Assembly (NCBI GenBank): GCA_965116335.1
Contig: OZ220677.1
Span: 1,178,001-1,242,000, forward strand
Reading direction: 5' to 3'
Source of the DNA: G963663315 sp965116335
Lineage (GTDB): Bacteria; Pseudomonadota; Gammaproteobacteria; Arenicellales; Poriferihabitantaceae
DNA length: 64,000 bases
This document shows, piece after piece, positions 46,001 to 61,000 of the stretch (within the stretch, counting starts at the first letter, position 1; each line of letters begins with the position of its first letter). The translations under genes were made by a program, and so were the position numbers. A model generated the notes under the pieces. The model was not told the DNA's origin and searched no databases. It worked only from the letters and a program-made list of their open reading frames with translations.

Positions 46001-49000
46001 GTCACCGTCTTGTTCGGCGCATCAACCTTATTGTCTACCGCCGTAATCGTCACCGTACCCGTGCTCTCAGTCGCCCCCGCCGCAATCGTCAACGTGGCAC
46101 CACTTAAAGCAAAGTCGCCCGATACCGCAGGAGAGACCTCCGTAGCAGATACCGTCAACGTCACCGCCTGGTTCGTCGCATGCGACAACGTCGCCGTCAC
46201 CACGGTCGAATTGTCGTCACCCGACTCGTCAATGGCAGTCGGCGTCAGCGCAAGCGTCACCGTCGGCACACCCTCATCATCCGTAATCGTCAGCGTTACA
46301 TCATCCGGATCGGCTACACCGTTACCACCGCTCGCCTCAGCCGATACCGTAACCTCCTTGTTCGGCGCATCAACCACATTATCTACCGCCGTAATCGTCA
46401 CTACGCCCGTGCTCGTGGTATTTCCGGCAGCAATCGTCAACGTCGTACCACTCAACGCAAAGTCGCCCGCTACCGCAGGACCAACCGCAGCCGCATCAAC
46501 CGTCAACGTCACCGCCCGACTCGATTTACCATCCAATGTGGCCGTCACCGTAGTCTCATTACCGTTACCCGACTCGTTGATGGTCGCAGGCGTCAGTACC
46601 AACGTCGCAGTCGGCGTATCCTCATTATCCGTAACCGTAACCGATACACGATCCGCCGGTACACTGCCGTAGTCCGATGAACCCGCAACTACCGTATGCG
46701 TAATATGACCACTCCGCGCATCCCCCGTATTGTCCATGTCATCATCCACCGCCCTAACCGTCACCGTCTGTGCCACATTCCAGTTCGCAGACGTAAAGGT
46801 CAGCGAAGCCGAAGCCGGGCTCAAGGTCACCATGCCCGGCCCGGTAATATTGACCACCACATTAGCCGTCGGCTGGCTGGTGAGTACCACCGTGTAAGTG
46901 CCTTCATTCTCCTTGCTGTCCGCAGTGCCCGTATTGTCTACCTCCGCCAGACTCAACAGATCAGCAACCACCTTCACACCCCGATCATCATCATCGGTGA
47001 TGGTCAACGTCTGACTGGTCGGGTTGGTCACACCACCCGTCGCCGTCGCCGATACCGTCACCGTCTTGTTCGGCGCATCAACCTTATTGTCTACCGCCGT
47101 AATCGTCACCGTACCCGTGCTCTCAGTCGCCCCCGCCGCAATCGTCAACGTGGCACCACTTAAAGCAAAGTCGCCCGATACCGCAGGAGAGACCTCCGTA
47201 GCAGATACCGTCAACGTCACCGCCTGGTTCGTCGCATGCGACAACGTCGCCGTCACCACGGTCGAATTGTCGTCACCCGACTCGTCAATGGCAGTCGGCG
47301 TCAGCGCAAGCGTCACCGTCGGCACACCCTCATCATCCGTAATCGTCAGCGTTACATCATCCGGATCGGCTACACCGTTACCACCGCTCGCCTCAGCCGA
47401 TACCGTAACCTCCTTGTTCGGCGCATCAACCACATTATCTACCGCCGTAATCGTCACTACGCCCGTGCTCGTGGTATTTCCGGCAGCAATCGTCAACGTC
47501 GTACCACTCAACGCAAAGTCGCCCGCTACCGCAGGACCAACCGCAGCCGCATCAACCGTCAACGTCACCGCCCGACTCGATTTACCATCCAATGTGGCCG
47601 TCACCGTAGTCTCATTACCGTTACCCGACTCGTTGATGGTCGCAGGCGTCAGTACCAACGTCGCAGTCGGCGTATCCTCATTATCCGTAACCGTAACCGA
47701 TACACGATCCGCCGGTACACTGCCGTAGTCCGATGAACCCGCAACTACCGTATGCGTAATATGACCACTCCGCGCATCCCCCGTATTGTCCATGTCATCA
47801 TCCACCGCCCTAACCGTCACCGTCTGTGCCACATTCCAGTTCGCAGACGTAAAGGTCAGCGAAGCCGAAGCCGGGCTCAAGGTCACCATGCCCGGCCCGG
47901 TAATATTGACCACCACATTAGCCGTCGGCTGGCTGGTGAGTACCACCGTGTAAGTGCCTTCATTCTCCTTGCTGTCCGCAGTGCCCGTATTGTCTACCTC
48001 CGCCAGACTCAACAGATCAGCAACCACCTTCACACCCCGATCATCATCATCGGTGATGGTCAACGTCTGACTGGTCGGGTTGGTCACACCACCCGTCGCC
48101 GTCGCCGATACCGTCACCGTCTTGTTCGGCGCATCAACCTTATTGTCTACCGCCGTAATCGTCACCGTACCCGTGCTCTCAGTCGCCCCCGCCGCAATCG
48201 TCAACGTGGCACCACTTAAAGCAAAGTCGCCCGATACCGCAGGAGAGACCTCCGTAGCAGATACCGTCAACGTCACCGCCTGGTTCGTCGCATGCGACAA
48301 CGTCGCCGTCACCACGGTCGAATTGTCGTCACCCGACTCGTCAATGGCAGTCGGCGTCAGCGCAAGCGTCACCGTCGGCACACCCTCATCATCCGTAATC
48401 GTCAGCGTTACATCATCCGGATCGGCTACACCGTTACCACCGCTCGCCTCAGCCGATACCGTAACCTCCTTGTTCGGCGCATCAACCACATTATCTACCG
48501 CCGTAATCGTCACTACGCCCGTGCTCGTGGTATTTCCGGCAGCAATCGTCAACGTCGTACCACTCAACGCAAAGTCGCCCGCTACCGCAGGACCAACCGC
48601 AGCCGCATCAACCGTCAACGTCACCGCCCGACTCGATTTACCATCCAATGTGGCCGTCACCGTAGTCTCATTACCGTTACCCGACTCGTTGATGGTCGCA
48701 GGCGTCAGTACCAACGTCGCAGTCGGCGTATCCTCATTATCCGTAACCGTAACCGATACACGATCCGCCGGTACACTGCCGTAGTCCGATGAACCCGCAA
48801 CTACCGTATGCGTAATATGACCACTCCGCGCATCCCCCGTATTGTCCATGTCATCATCCACCGCCCTAACCGTCACCGTCTGTGCCACATTCCAGTTCGC
48901 AGACGTAAAGGTCAGCGAAGCCGAAGCCGGGCTCAAGGTCACCATGCCCGGCCCGGTAATATTGACCACCACATTAGCCGTCGGCTGGCTGGTGAGTACC

Positions 49001-52000
49001 ACCGTGTAAGTGCCTTCATTCTCCTTGCTGTCCGCAGTGCCCGTATTGTCTACCTCCGCCAGACTCAACAGATCAGCAACCACCTTCACACCCCGATCAT
49101 CATCATCGGTGATGGTCAACGTCTGACTGGTCGGGTTGGTCACACCACCCGTCGCCGTCGCCGATACCGTCACCGTCTTGTTCGGCGCATCAACCTTATT
49201 GTCTACCGCCGTAATCGTCACCGTACCCGTGCTCTCAGTCGCCCCCGCCGCAATCGTCAACGTGGCACCACTTAAAGCAAAGTCGCCCGATACCGCAGGA
49301 GAGACCTCCGTAGCAGATACCGTCAACGTCACCGCCTGGTTCGTCGCATGCGACAACGTCGCCGTCACCACGGTCGAATTGTCGTCACCCGACTCGTCAA
49401 TGGCAGTCGGCGTCAGCGCAAGCGTCACCGTCGGCACACCCTCATCATCCGTAATCGTCAGCGTTACATCATCCGGATCGGCTACACCGTTACCACCGCT
49501 CGCCTCAGCCGATACCGTAACCTCCTTGTTCGGCGCATCAACCACATTATCTACCGCCGTAATCGTCACTACGCCCGTGCTCGTGGTATTTCCGGCAGCA
49601 ATCGTCAACGTCGTACCACTCAACGCAAAGTCGCCCGCTACCGCAGGACCAACCGCAGCCGCATCAACCGTCAACGTCACCGCCCGACTCGATTTACCAT
49701 CCAATGTGGCCGTCACCGTAGTCTCATTACCGTTACCCGACTCGTTGATGGTCGCAGGCGTCAGTACCAACGTCGCAGTCGGCGTATCCTCATTATCCGT
49801 AACCGTAACCGATACACGATCCGCCGGTACACTGCCGTAGTCCGATGAACCCGCAACTACCGTATGCGTAATATGACCACTCCGCGCATCCCCCGTATTG
49901 TCCATGTCATCATCCACCGCCCTAACCGTCACCGTCTGTGCCACATTCCAGTTCGCAGACGTAAAGGTCAGCGAAGCCGAAGCCGGGCTCAAGGTCACCA
50001 TGCCCGGCCCGGTAATATTGACCACCACATTAGCCGTCGGCTGGCTGGTGAGTACCACCGTGTAAGTGCCTTCATTCTCCTTGCTGTCCGCAGTGCCCGT
50101 ATTGTCTACCTCCGCCAGACTCAACAGATCAGCAACCACCTTCACACCCCGATCATCATCATCGGTGATGGTCAACGTCTGACTGGTCGGGTTGGTCACA
50201 CCACCCGTCGCCGTCGCCGATACCGTCACCGTCTTGTTCGGCGCATCAACCTTATTGTCTACCGCCGTAATCGTCACCGTACCCGTGCTCTCAGTCGCCC
50301 CCGCCGCAATCGTCAACGTGGCACCACTTAAAGCAAAGTCGCCCGATACCGCAGGAGAGACCTCCGTAGCAGATACCGTCAACGTCACCGCCTGGTTCGT
50401 CGCATGCGACAACGTCGCCGTCACCACGGTCGAATTGTCGTCACCCGACTCGTCAATGGCAGTCGGCGTCAGCGCAAGCGTCACCGTCGGCACACCCTCA
50501 TCATCCGTAATCGTCAGCGTTACATCATCCGGATCGGCTACACCGTTACCACCGCTCGCCTCAGCCGATACCGTAACCTCCTTGTTCGGCGCATCAACCA
50601 CATTATCTACCGCCGTAATCGTCACTACGCCCGTGCTCGTGGTATTTCCGGCAGCAATCGTCAACGTCGTACCACTCAACGCAAAGTCGCCCGCTACCGC
50701 AGGACCAACCGCAGCCGCATCAACCGTCAACGTCACCGCCCGACTCGATTTACCATCCAATGTGGCCGTCACCGTAGTCTCATTACCGTTACCCGACTCG
50801 TTGATGGTCGCAGGCGTCAGTACCAACGTCGCAGTCGGCGTATCCTCATTATCCGTAACCGTAACCGATACACGATCCGCCGGTACACTGCCGTAGTCCG
50901 ATGAACCCGCAACTACCGTATGCGTAATATGACCACTCCGCGCATCCCCCGTATTGTCCATGTCATCATCCACCGCCCTAACCGTCACCGTCTGTGCCAC
51001 ATTCCAGTTCGCAGACGTAAAGGTCAGCGAAGCCGAAGCCGGGCTCAAGGTCACCATGCCCGGCCCGGTAATATTGACCACCACATTAGCCGTCGGCTGG
51101 CTGGTGAGTACCACCGTGTAAGTGCCTTCATTCTCCTTGCTGTCCGCAGTGCCCGTATTGTCTACCTCCGCCAGACTCAACAGATCAGCAACCACCTTCA
51201 CACCCCGATCATCATCATCGGTGATGGTCAACGTCTGACTGGTCGGGTTGGTCACACCACCCGTCGCCGTCGCCGATACCGTCACCGTCTTGTTCGGCGC
51301 ATCAACCTTATTGTCTACCGCCGTAATCGTCACCGTACCCGTGCTCTCAGTCGCCCCCGCCGCAATCGTCAACGTGGCACCACTTAAAGCAAAGTCGCCC
51401 GATACCGCAGGAGAGACCTCCGTAGCAGATACCGTCAACGTCACCGCCTGGTTCGTCGCATGCGACAACGTCGCCGTCACCACGGTCGAATTGTCGTCAC
51501 CCGACTCGTCAATGGCAGTCGGCGTCAGCGCAAGCGTCACCGTCGGCACACCCTCATCATCCGTAATCGTCAGCGTTACATCATCCGGATCGGCTACACC
51601 GTTACCACCGCTCGCCTCAGCCGATACCGTAACCTCCTTGTTCGGCGCATCAACCACATTATCTACCGCCGTAATCGTCACTACGCCCGTGCTCGTGGTA
51701 TTTCCGGCAGCAATCGTCAACGTCGTACCACTCAACGCAAAGTCGCCCGCTACCGCAGGACCAACCGCAGCCGCATCAACCGTCAACGTCACCGCCCGAC
51801 TCGATTTACCATCCAATGTGGCCGTCACCGTAGTCTCATTACCGTTACCCGACTCGTTGATGGTCGCAGGCGTCAGTACCAACGTCGCAGTCGGCGTATC
51901 CTCATTATCCGTAACCGTAACCGATACACGATCCGCCGGTACACTGCCGTAGTCCGATGAACCCGCAACTACCGTATGCGTAATATGACCACTCCGCGCA

Positions 52001-55000
52001 TCCCCCGTATTGTCCATGTCATCATCCACCGCCCTAACCGTCACCGTCTGTGCCACATTCCAGTTCGCAGACGTAAAGGTCAGCGAAGCCGAAGCCGGGC
52101 TCAAGGTCACCATGCCCGGCCCGGTAATATTGACCACCACATTAGCCGTCGGCTGGCTGGTGAGTACCACCGTGTAAGTGCCTTCATTCTCCTTGCTGTC
52201 CGCAGTGCCCGTATTGTCTACCTCCGCCAGACTCAACAGATCAGCAACCACCTTCACACCCCGATCATCATCATCGGTGATGGTCAACGTCTGACTGGTC
52301 GGGTTGGTCACACCACCCGTCGCCGTCGCCGATACCGTCACCGTCTTGTTCGGCGCATCAACCTTATTGTCTACCGCCGTAATCGTCACCGTACCCGTGC
52401 TCTCAGTCGCCCCCGCCGCAATCGTCAACGTGGCACCACTTAAAGCAAAGTCGCCCGATACCGCAGGAGAGACCTCCGTAGCAGATACCGTCAACGTCAC
52501 CGCCTGGTTCGTCGCATGCGACAACGTCGCCGTCACCACGGTCGAATTGTCGTCACCCGACTCGTCAATGGCAGTCGGCGTCAGCGCAAGCGTCACCGTC
52601 GGCACACCCTCATCATCCGTAATCGTCAGCGTTACATCATCCGGATCGGCTACACCGTTACCACCGCTCGCCTCAGCCGATACCGTAACCTCCTTGTTCG
52701 GCGCATCAACCACATTATCTACCGCCGTAATCGTCACTACGCCCGTGCTCGTGGTATTTCCGGCAGCAATCGTCAACGTCGTACCACTCAACGCAAAGTC
52801 GCCCGCTACCGCAGGACCAACCGCAGCCGCATCAACCGTCAACGTCACCGCCCGACTCGATTTACCATCCAATGTGGCCGTCACCGTAGTCTCATTACCG
52901 TTACCCGACTCGTTGATGGTCGCAGGCGTCAGTACCAACGTCGCAGTCGGCGTATCCTCATTATCCGTAACCGTAACCGATACACGATCCGCCGGTACAC
53001 TGCCGTAGTCCGATGAACCCGCAACTACCGTATGCGTAATATGACCACTCCGCGCATCCCCCGTATTGTCCATGTCATCATCCACCGCCCTAACCGTCAC
53101 CGTCTGTGCCACATTCCAGTTCGCAGACGTAAAGGTCAGCGAAGCCGAAGCCGGGCTCAAGGTCACCATGCCCGGCCCGGTAATATTGACCACCACATTA
53201 GCCGTCGGCTGGCTGGTGAGTACCACCGTGTAAGTGCCTTCATTCTCCTTGCTGTCCGCAGTGCCCGTATTGTCTACCTCCGCCAGACTCAACAGATCAG
53301 CAACCACCTTCACACCCCGATCATCATCATCGGTGATGGTCAACGTCTGACTGGTCGGGTTGGTCACACCACCCGTCGCCGTCGCCGATACCGTCACCGT
53401 CTTGTTCGGCGCATCAACCTTATTGTCTACCGCCGTAATCGTCACCGTACCCGTGCTCTCAGTCGCCCCCGCCGCAATCGTCAACGTGGCACCACTTAAA
53501 GCAAAGTCGCCCGATACCGCAGGAGAGACCTCCGTAGCAGATACCGTCAACGTCACCGCCTGGTTCGTCGCATGCGACAACGTCGCCGTCACCACGGTCG
53601 AATTGTCGTCACCCGACTCGTCAATGGCAGTCGGCGTCAGCGCAAGCGTCACCGTCGGCACACCCTCATCATCCGTAATCGTCAGCGTTACATCATCCGG
53701 ATCGGCTACACCGTTACCACCGCTCGCCTCAGCCGATACCGTAACCTCCTTGTTCGGCGCATCAACCACATTATCTACCGCCGTAATCGTCACTACGCCC
53801 GTGCTCGTGGTATTTCCGGCAGCAATCGTCAACGTCGTACCACTCAACGCAAAGTCGCCCGCTACCGCAGGACCAACCGCAGCCGCATCAACCGTCAACG
53901 TCACCGCCCGACTCGATTTACCATCCAATGTGGCCGTCACCGTAGTCTCATTACCGTTACCCGACTCGTTGATGGTCGCAGGCGTCAGTACCAACGTCGC
54001 AGTCGGCGTATCCTCATTATCCGTAACCGTAACCGATACACGATCCGCCGGTACACTGCCGTAGTCCGATGAACCCGCAACTACCGTATGCGTAATATGA
54101 CCACTCCGCGCATCCCCCGTATTGTCCATGTCATCATCCACCGCCCTAACCGTCACCGTCTGTGCCACATTCCAGTTCGCAGACGTAAAGGTCAGCGAAG
54201 CCGAAGCCGGGCTCAAGGTCACCATGCCCGGCCCGGTAATATTGACCACCACATTAGCCGTCGGCTGGCTGGTGAGTACCACCGTGTAAGTGCCTTCATT
54301 CTCCTTGCTGTCCGCAGTGCCCGTATTGTCTACCTCCGCCAGACTCAACGAAACACCCGTCACCTTCACACCCCGCGTGTCATCATCGGTAATCGTGATG
54401 CTACCCAGTCCTACCGGGTCTTCGCCAGAGAAGCCACCCATGATACTTACCGTCTCATCGTCCTCATCAATAGCATCATCCACCGGCGTGAAGGTGAAGA
54501 TGCCGGTGCCACTGGATGATTCGGCCTTGATGGTAATTTCGAATTCGTCGACTGCCTTATAATCGTCGCTTGCGGTGGCTGAATCATCGTCATCGCCCAC
54601 GGTGACGGTCACGGTTTGATCTGTCGATGAGGTGACCTCACCGGAAAGGCTGGCGGTCACGGTGATGGTCGGCGCGGTCTCCACATTCTCGGCAACTTTG
54701 GTGTTGGTAGTGCCCTCTCCGAGTGTGACCGTAGCCGTAACCTGGGTAGATAGCGTGTCATCATCCCGGATCGTGCCGGTTGCTGTGCCCGCACCCTCGG
54801 CAGTCGAGATCGTGGCATTGGTGGGCTTTTCCAGCGTGACCTGAATGGTTTCGTCCGGTTCGTCCACCGTATCGCCCTTGACCGGAATGACAAGGTTGGC
54901 ACTGGTCGAACCGGCGGGGATAGTGACCGACAGAGTATCCGGAGCCGTATAGTCAGAAGGTGCGCTGGCCGTACCTCCCAGAGTGTAGAGTACGGTGACT

Positions 55001-58000
55001 GCCCTGCCACTCACCTCGGACAGGCTTACCGGGAAGGTCATGTCCACCGTAGTATCCGCTTTGTCGCCCTCGGCGACATCCTTGGCGTTCGCTACCGATA
55101 CAGTTGGAGTGGTATCATTATCAGTGATGGTAATGATGGCATTCGTAATGGCGATATCCCCGGAGGTGCCGGTGACAGTGAGCGTTTCGGCATCCTCGTC
55201 CAGAGTATCATCGGTCGGATTCAGGCTGAAGGTATTGGTAGCGCTGACCGCGCCCGCGCCAATCGTGATGTCGAAGTCGGCGACATGGGCGTAGTCAGTG
55301 TTCTCACCAGCAGTATCGCCATCAACCCCTACTTTCACCTTGACCGTCCTGGCGGATGAATACACCGTGCCTCCGGTAACCGTAGCCGTCACTGTGACCG
55401 TAGCCGTAGTAGCATCCTCGGCGATAGTGGACTTATTCACCGACAGGGCAATGCCACTCGGCGCATCGTCATCATCGGTCAGGGTAATACTGTCTCCATT
55501 TACCGTCAGACTGCCGGATTCTCCGCTGATACTGATGGTCTCATCCACTTCGTCAATAGAATCATCCGTGGGGGTCAGATCAAAGGCTTTGGAAACACTC
55601 GCATCGCCAGCAGGAATCACCAGATCAAAGGCGGCGACATTGGCGTAATCTGTACCGGATACCGCGCTGTCGTCCGAATCTCCCACCGTTACGGTCACCG
55701 TCTTGGCATCCGCATAGCGGGTACTGCCACCCACTGTAGCCGTCACGGTAATACGGGTCTTGCCGTCATCTTCTGCGACTTCGTCGGTATCCACTGACAG
55801 GGTAATACCATCCGGTGCATCATCGTCATCATTGACCGTGACTGCTACGCTTGTCGCTGTAACGCCGGTGTAGTCTGATGAACCCGCTACCACCACATGG
55901 GTGATACTGCCAGTGCGTACATCACCGGCATTGTCGATAGCATCATCGACGGCAGTGGCCGTTACCGTCTGTGCCACATTCCAGTTCGATGGCGTGAAGG
56001 TCAGGCGCGATGGGCTCAAGGTCACCAGGTCCGGTGCGGTCAGATCAATCCGTACATCATCGGTCGGCTTGCTGGTCAGTACCACCGTGTAGCTGGCCTG
56101 ATCTTCACGTGTGCCCGCAGTTTCAGCCTTGTCCGCCTCGTCCATGCTCAAGGAACCGCCAACTATGGTTACGCCCCGCGTGTCATCATCGGTGATGGTC
56201 AGGGTCGCAGTAGCCGGATGGGCTACGCCATTACCGCCGCTCGCTTTAGCCGAGACGGTGACCGTCTTGTTATCGGTGTCCACTTTGTCATCTACCGCAG
56301 TGATCGTGACGGCGCCGGTACTGGTAGTGGCTCCAGCGGCAATGGTCAGCGTTTTGTTGGTACTCAATGTGTAGTCGCCAGTGGCCGCATGATCACCCGG
56401 CGCGGCGGCGATGGTCAGGGTGACGGCCTGGCTCGTTGTACCGTTGAGCGTTGCAGTGACTGTGCTCTGTCCACTGGTAGAACCCCCATTCTCGGCAACT
56501 GACGTTGGGGACAACGCCAGTGTGACCGTTGGAGTGGCATCATCATCATTGATCGTGCCGGTGGCTGTGCCCGCGCCTTCTACCGTAGAGATCGTGGCGT
56601 TGGTCGGGGCACCCAGCGTAACAATAATCGTCTCATTCGGTTCGTCCAGCGTATCGCCCTGGACCGGAATGACAATCGTACCAGTGGCTGTGCCCGCCGG
56701 AATCGACAGACTCGTGGAGGCGGGCGTTTCATAGTCACTACCACCCGTCGCCGTACCGGTCAGCGTGTAGGGAACCGTGATGGCTTTGGCGCTGGCGACA
56801 GACAGGCTTACCGTAAAGCTCATATCCACGGTGGTCTTGGGATCGTTGCCCTCGTTGACCGCAGTGGCATTCGCTACCGATACGGTGGGAGGCGCGTCAT
56901 CGTCGGTGATGGTCAGGGTCTGACTGTCCGGGTTGGCTACCCCGCCACCGGTCGCGGTGGCGGATACCGTGACCGTCTTGTCAGCCGCATCCACATCATT
57001 ATCTTGTGCCGTAATCGTCACCGTGCCGGTGCTGGTGGTGGCTCCCGCCGCAATCGTCAACGTGGTGCCACTCAAGGTAAAGTCGCCCGCAACCGCAGGA
57101 GATACCGCAGTAGCAGCTACCGTCAACGTGACATCCTGGCTCGATTTACCATCCAAGGTGGCAGTCACCGTACTCCGTCCACTAGTCGCCCCGCCGTCCT
57201 CGTCAATGGAGGCAGGAGTCAGCTTGAGCGTAACGGTAGGCGTGGCATCATCATCCGTGATATTGAAGGTCGCTGTGCCGGAACCGGATGCGCCGCCATC
57301 CAGGTTTTCTCCCGAACTGGCATTGAGTGTACCGAGTCCTACCGTGACCGATTCGGTTGCGCCTTCATCTGTCGTATCCGCCGTAGCCGTGAGAATGACC
57401 GTAGCGCTACTCGCAGCACCGCTTACGCCGGAGAAGGCAATCGTCGGCGGGCTGTCCGTGAGATTGCTACTGGCAAGGTTCGAGTAAGTAACGCCAGTCG
57501 GTGTCGGGTTCGGCTCAGCCAGTGTGTAATCCTCGCCGAACGCCGCTGCGCCACCGAAGGTGAGCGGCACAGCCAACGCTTCGTCACCTTCCAGAGCACG
57601 GCCCAGCGTCACGGTGATGACCTTGCCGCCGTTCTTCTCGATGATGTCGCCAGCGGGAGCGTCCAGCGCCACCGTGGTGGCATCGTTATCTGTGATATTG
57701 ACAGTATGACTCGCCCGGGAACCAATGGTAGCGTGGGAGACGGCGCTCAGATTGACACTGAAGTTTTCCGCTGGCTCATCATCACTGTCATCCGTGATAC
57801 TCACGGTGAAAGTCCTGCTCGATTGCGCCGCTGTAAAGGCGAGATTGGTACTGGCAATGGCGGTGAAGTCACTACCACCCGTGGCGCTGCCATTTGCCGT
57901 GACATAGCGAATGGTGGCTGGTACTTCGGTATCGCCGGTTCGTTGTACACGCAGGGTTGCAGGACCGTCATCCTCGTCAAGCGTAGTCGATGCAGCAGAG

Positions 58001-61000
58001 AAGGCGAAGGTCGGCGTATCTTCCACATCGGTAATCGTACCAATGGCGGAACCGGCTGTAGTACTGATATTGAAGGTATTGGTATCGTCCAGAGTCAGTG
58101 TGAAGTAGTGATCGCCTTCATAAGTCGTGTCTTGTGTGGTCGGTATATTGATGCTGCCACTGCGCTGGCCTTGTGTGATTTTAATAGATGCGTTCTTCGC
58201 CGCCGCCGTGTAATCGGCGCTGGTGGCAACCTGGTAAGTATCTGCATTGTTGCCGCGCCCGTTAGCCGTTGAGTAGTCAATCGTTACGCCACCACTCGGT
58301 GCCGGGTCGGGCAGGGTCACCGTGAATACTACGGCGCTACCCTCGGCAGCGCTGGCATTGGCAACACTGATCCGGGCATCATCATCCAGTATCGGTACAG
58401 AAACCGTGCCACTGGTACTGATACCACCAGACAAGCCTTCCGATGACGGGGCGCGAGTACTCGTACCATAAGCAATCGCCACCGTGCGGCTATCATTGTC
58501 AGTATTGGCAACAGCAGTCAGCGTCAGGGTCGCGGTTTTCGCTCCAGCACCTTCAAGCGTCACCTGCGGATCCTGGGTGCTGTGGGGGTCGGAAGTATCC
58601 AGCGATACGCCTGTGCCACCATCGCCCTTGAGCGCAAGACTGTAATGGTCCGATACGGTCGCGCCGGTTACCGCAAGCGGCACCGTGACACTCTCACCCG
58701 CTACCAATGCCCGGCCCAGCGTAACAGTAATATCCTCTGTACCGGAGTTCTCGGCAATACCGCCAGAATCGACTCGCGCCAGCGTGACCGTGGTGGCATC
58801 ATCATCGTTTACATCTACACTCGCTTCATCGTTGCTCGAATCCACCGTATAATCCGTACCCGCCTTGACCGTTACGGTGACTGAACCATCTGCCTCATCA
58901 GTCGTATCAGTCTGGGTGTTGACTGTGTAGGTCTCGTCGGTTCTTCCGGCGCTGAAGGTCAAGGTTTGTGCGCCGGTTGTACCGCTTGCGGCGAAGCGGG
59001 CCGTAGTGTCTACCTCAACATTGACGGTCAGATCAGCAACCGGCGCAATATCCGCATTGACTGTAAAGCTCGCCGCCGTGCCTTCGGTAACGGCTGTACC
59101 TGCGCTCATGCTGATCTCCGGTATATCGTCATCAGTAATCGTGATGTGGGTTCCATCTACGGTCAGACTGCTGGATGAACCAGTGACACTGATCGTTTCA
59201 TCCAATTCGTCCAGGTTGTCATCCGTGGGAGTCAGATCAAAGGACTTGGAAACACTCGCATCACCAGCAGGAATCTCCAGTTCCAAGGTAGATACTGGCG
59301 TATAGTCGGTGCCGGATACGGCGCTGTCAGTCGATTTACCTATGGTCACGGTCACCGTCTGGGCATCTGCATAGCGGGTACTGCCATTCACCGTAGCGGT
59401 TACAGTAATACTCGTCTTGCCGTCGTCTTCTGCGACTTCGTCAGTATCCACCGACAGGGTAATACCAGTAGGGGCCTCATCGTCATCGGTTACGGTGACT
59501 GCTACACTATCGGCCGTCACACTGCCATAGTCGGAATCGCCCGCCACCACTTCATGACGGATACTGCCGGTGCGTTCGTTACCGGGATTGTCAATGGTGT
59601 CATCCACCGCAGTGGCCGTCACGGTCTGCTCTTTATCCCAGTTCGATGGCGTAAAGGTCAGGCGCGATGCGCTCAAGGTCACCATATCCGGCGCAGTGAG
59701 ATTGATGAGCACATCATCTGTAGGCTCGCTATTGAGAACCACTGTGTAAGTGTCCTGATCTTCACGGGTTTCCTTAGTCCCGGCGGTGTCCGCCTCCGCC
59801 ATGCTCAAGGGAGCGTCCGCTACAGTCACGCCTCTCGTGTCGTTGTCGGTCAGGTTGATACTGGCGCCCATCACCGTGACACCGCCGGGGTCTGTGCCCG
59901 TCACCGTGATAGTCTCGGTATCTTCGTCCACATCGTCATCCAGGGGTTCAAGATCAAAGGTTTTGGTCACACTCGAAGCACCGGCGGGCAGAGTCAGGGT
60001 GAAGTTCTCGACCGCCGTGTAGTCTTCGCCCGAAACCGCCGTGCTCGTCCCCGCACCCACCGTAATGGTCAGTTCCTTGCTCGCCGAGTAGGTGCTACCG
60101 CCAGTCACCGTCGCCGTCACCGTGACACTCGCTTCGGCAGCGTTCTCGGCAATGGTCGGGGTATCTACCGTGAGCTTGATGCCCGTCGGCGCAGCATCGT
60201 CATCGGTGATGGTCAGGGTCGCATTGGACGGTTTGGCTACGCCGTTGCCACCCTTCGCAGTGGCGGATACCGTCACCGTCTTGTTCGGCGCATCTACATT
60301 GTTATCTTGTGCTGTAATCGTCACCGTGCCGGTGCTATCGGTCTCACCCGCCGCAATGGTCAGCGTAGTGCCGCTGAGTGTGTAGTCGCCGATGACGGCG
60401 GGAGCAACCGGCGTAGCAGCCACCGTCAGGGTGACCGCCTCGCTGGATGTGCCGGTCAGGGTTGCAGTTACCGTGCTGGCATTATTCTTGCCAGACTCGT
60501 CAATGGTCGTGGGAGTCAGTGTGAGAGTTGCGGTCGGCGTACTCTCATCATCGGTAATCGTGCCGGTTGCCGTACCCGCGCCTTCTACCGTAGAGACCGT
60601 AGCGTTGGTCGGGGCACCCAGCGTAACAATAATCGTCTCATTCGGCTCATCCACCGTGTCACCCTTGACTTTGATAACAACCGTGCCACTGCTCTGCCCC
60701 GCCGGTATGGACAAACTCGTGGAGGATGGCGTCTCATAGTCGCTGCCACTCGTAGCGGTGCCGGTCAGGGTATAGGGTACAGTAATCGCCTTGGCACTGG
60801 CAGCAGACAGACTCACGGTGAAGCTCATGTCCTTCGTCGTATCGGGGTCATTGCCCTCTTTGACAGCGGTGGCATTCGCTACCGATACCGTAGGCGCAGC
60901 ATCATCGTCCGTAATCACGCCGGTGGCGGTGCCTGCACCTTTTTCACTCGACAGAGTAGCGTTAGTCAGGGTGCCGAGTGTGACGATGATGCTCTCATCA

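Noticed and set aside
44557..54349. CRISPR array or other short-repeat system
   Set aside because: The repeat unit is 1056 bases, has no spacers and lies inside one reading frame.
44584..54519. Repeated plus-strand frames of 143-234 residues within the 1056-bp array (for example 44584-45051, 44912-45616, 45124-45624)
   Set aside because: They recur only because the DNA repeats. Their Arg/His-rich or Val/Thr-rich composition is what the antisense of Thr/Val/Asp-rich Calx-beta codons gives, and no ribosome sites or family features are seen.
57004..58272. Plus-strand frame of 422 codons opposite the giant gene
   Set aside because: Same reason: an antisense frame kept open by codon bias of the real gene.
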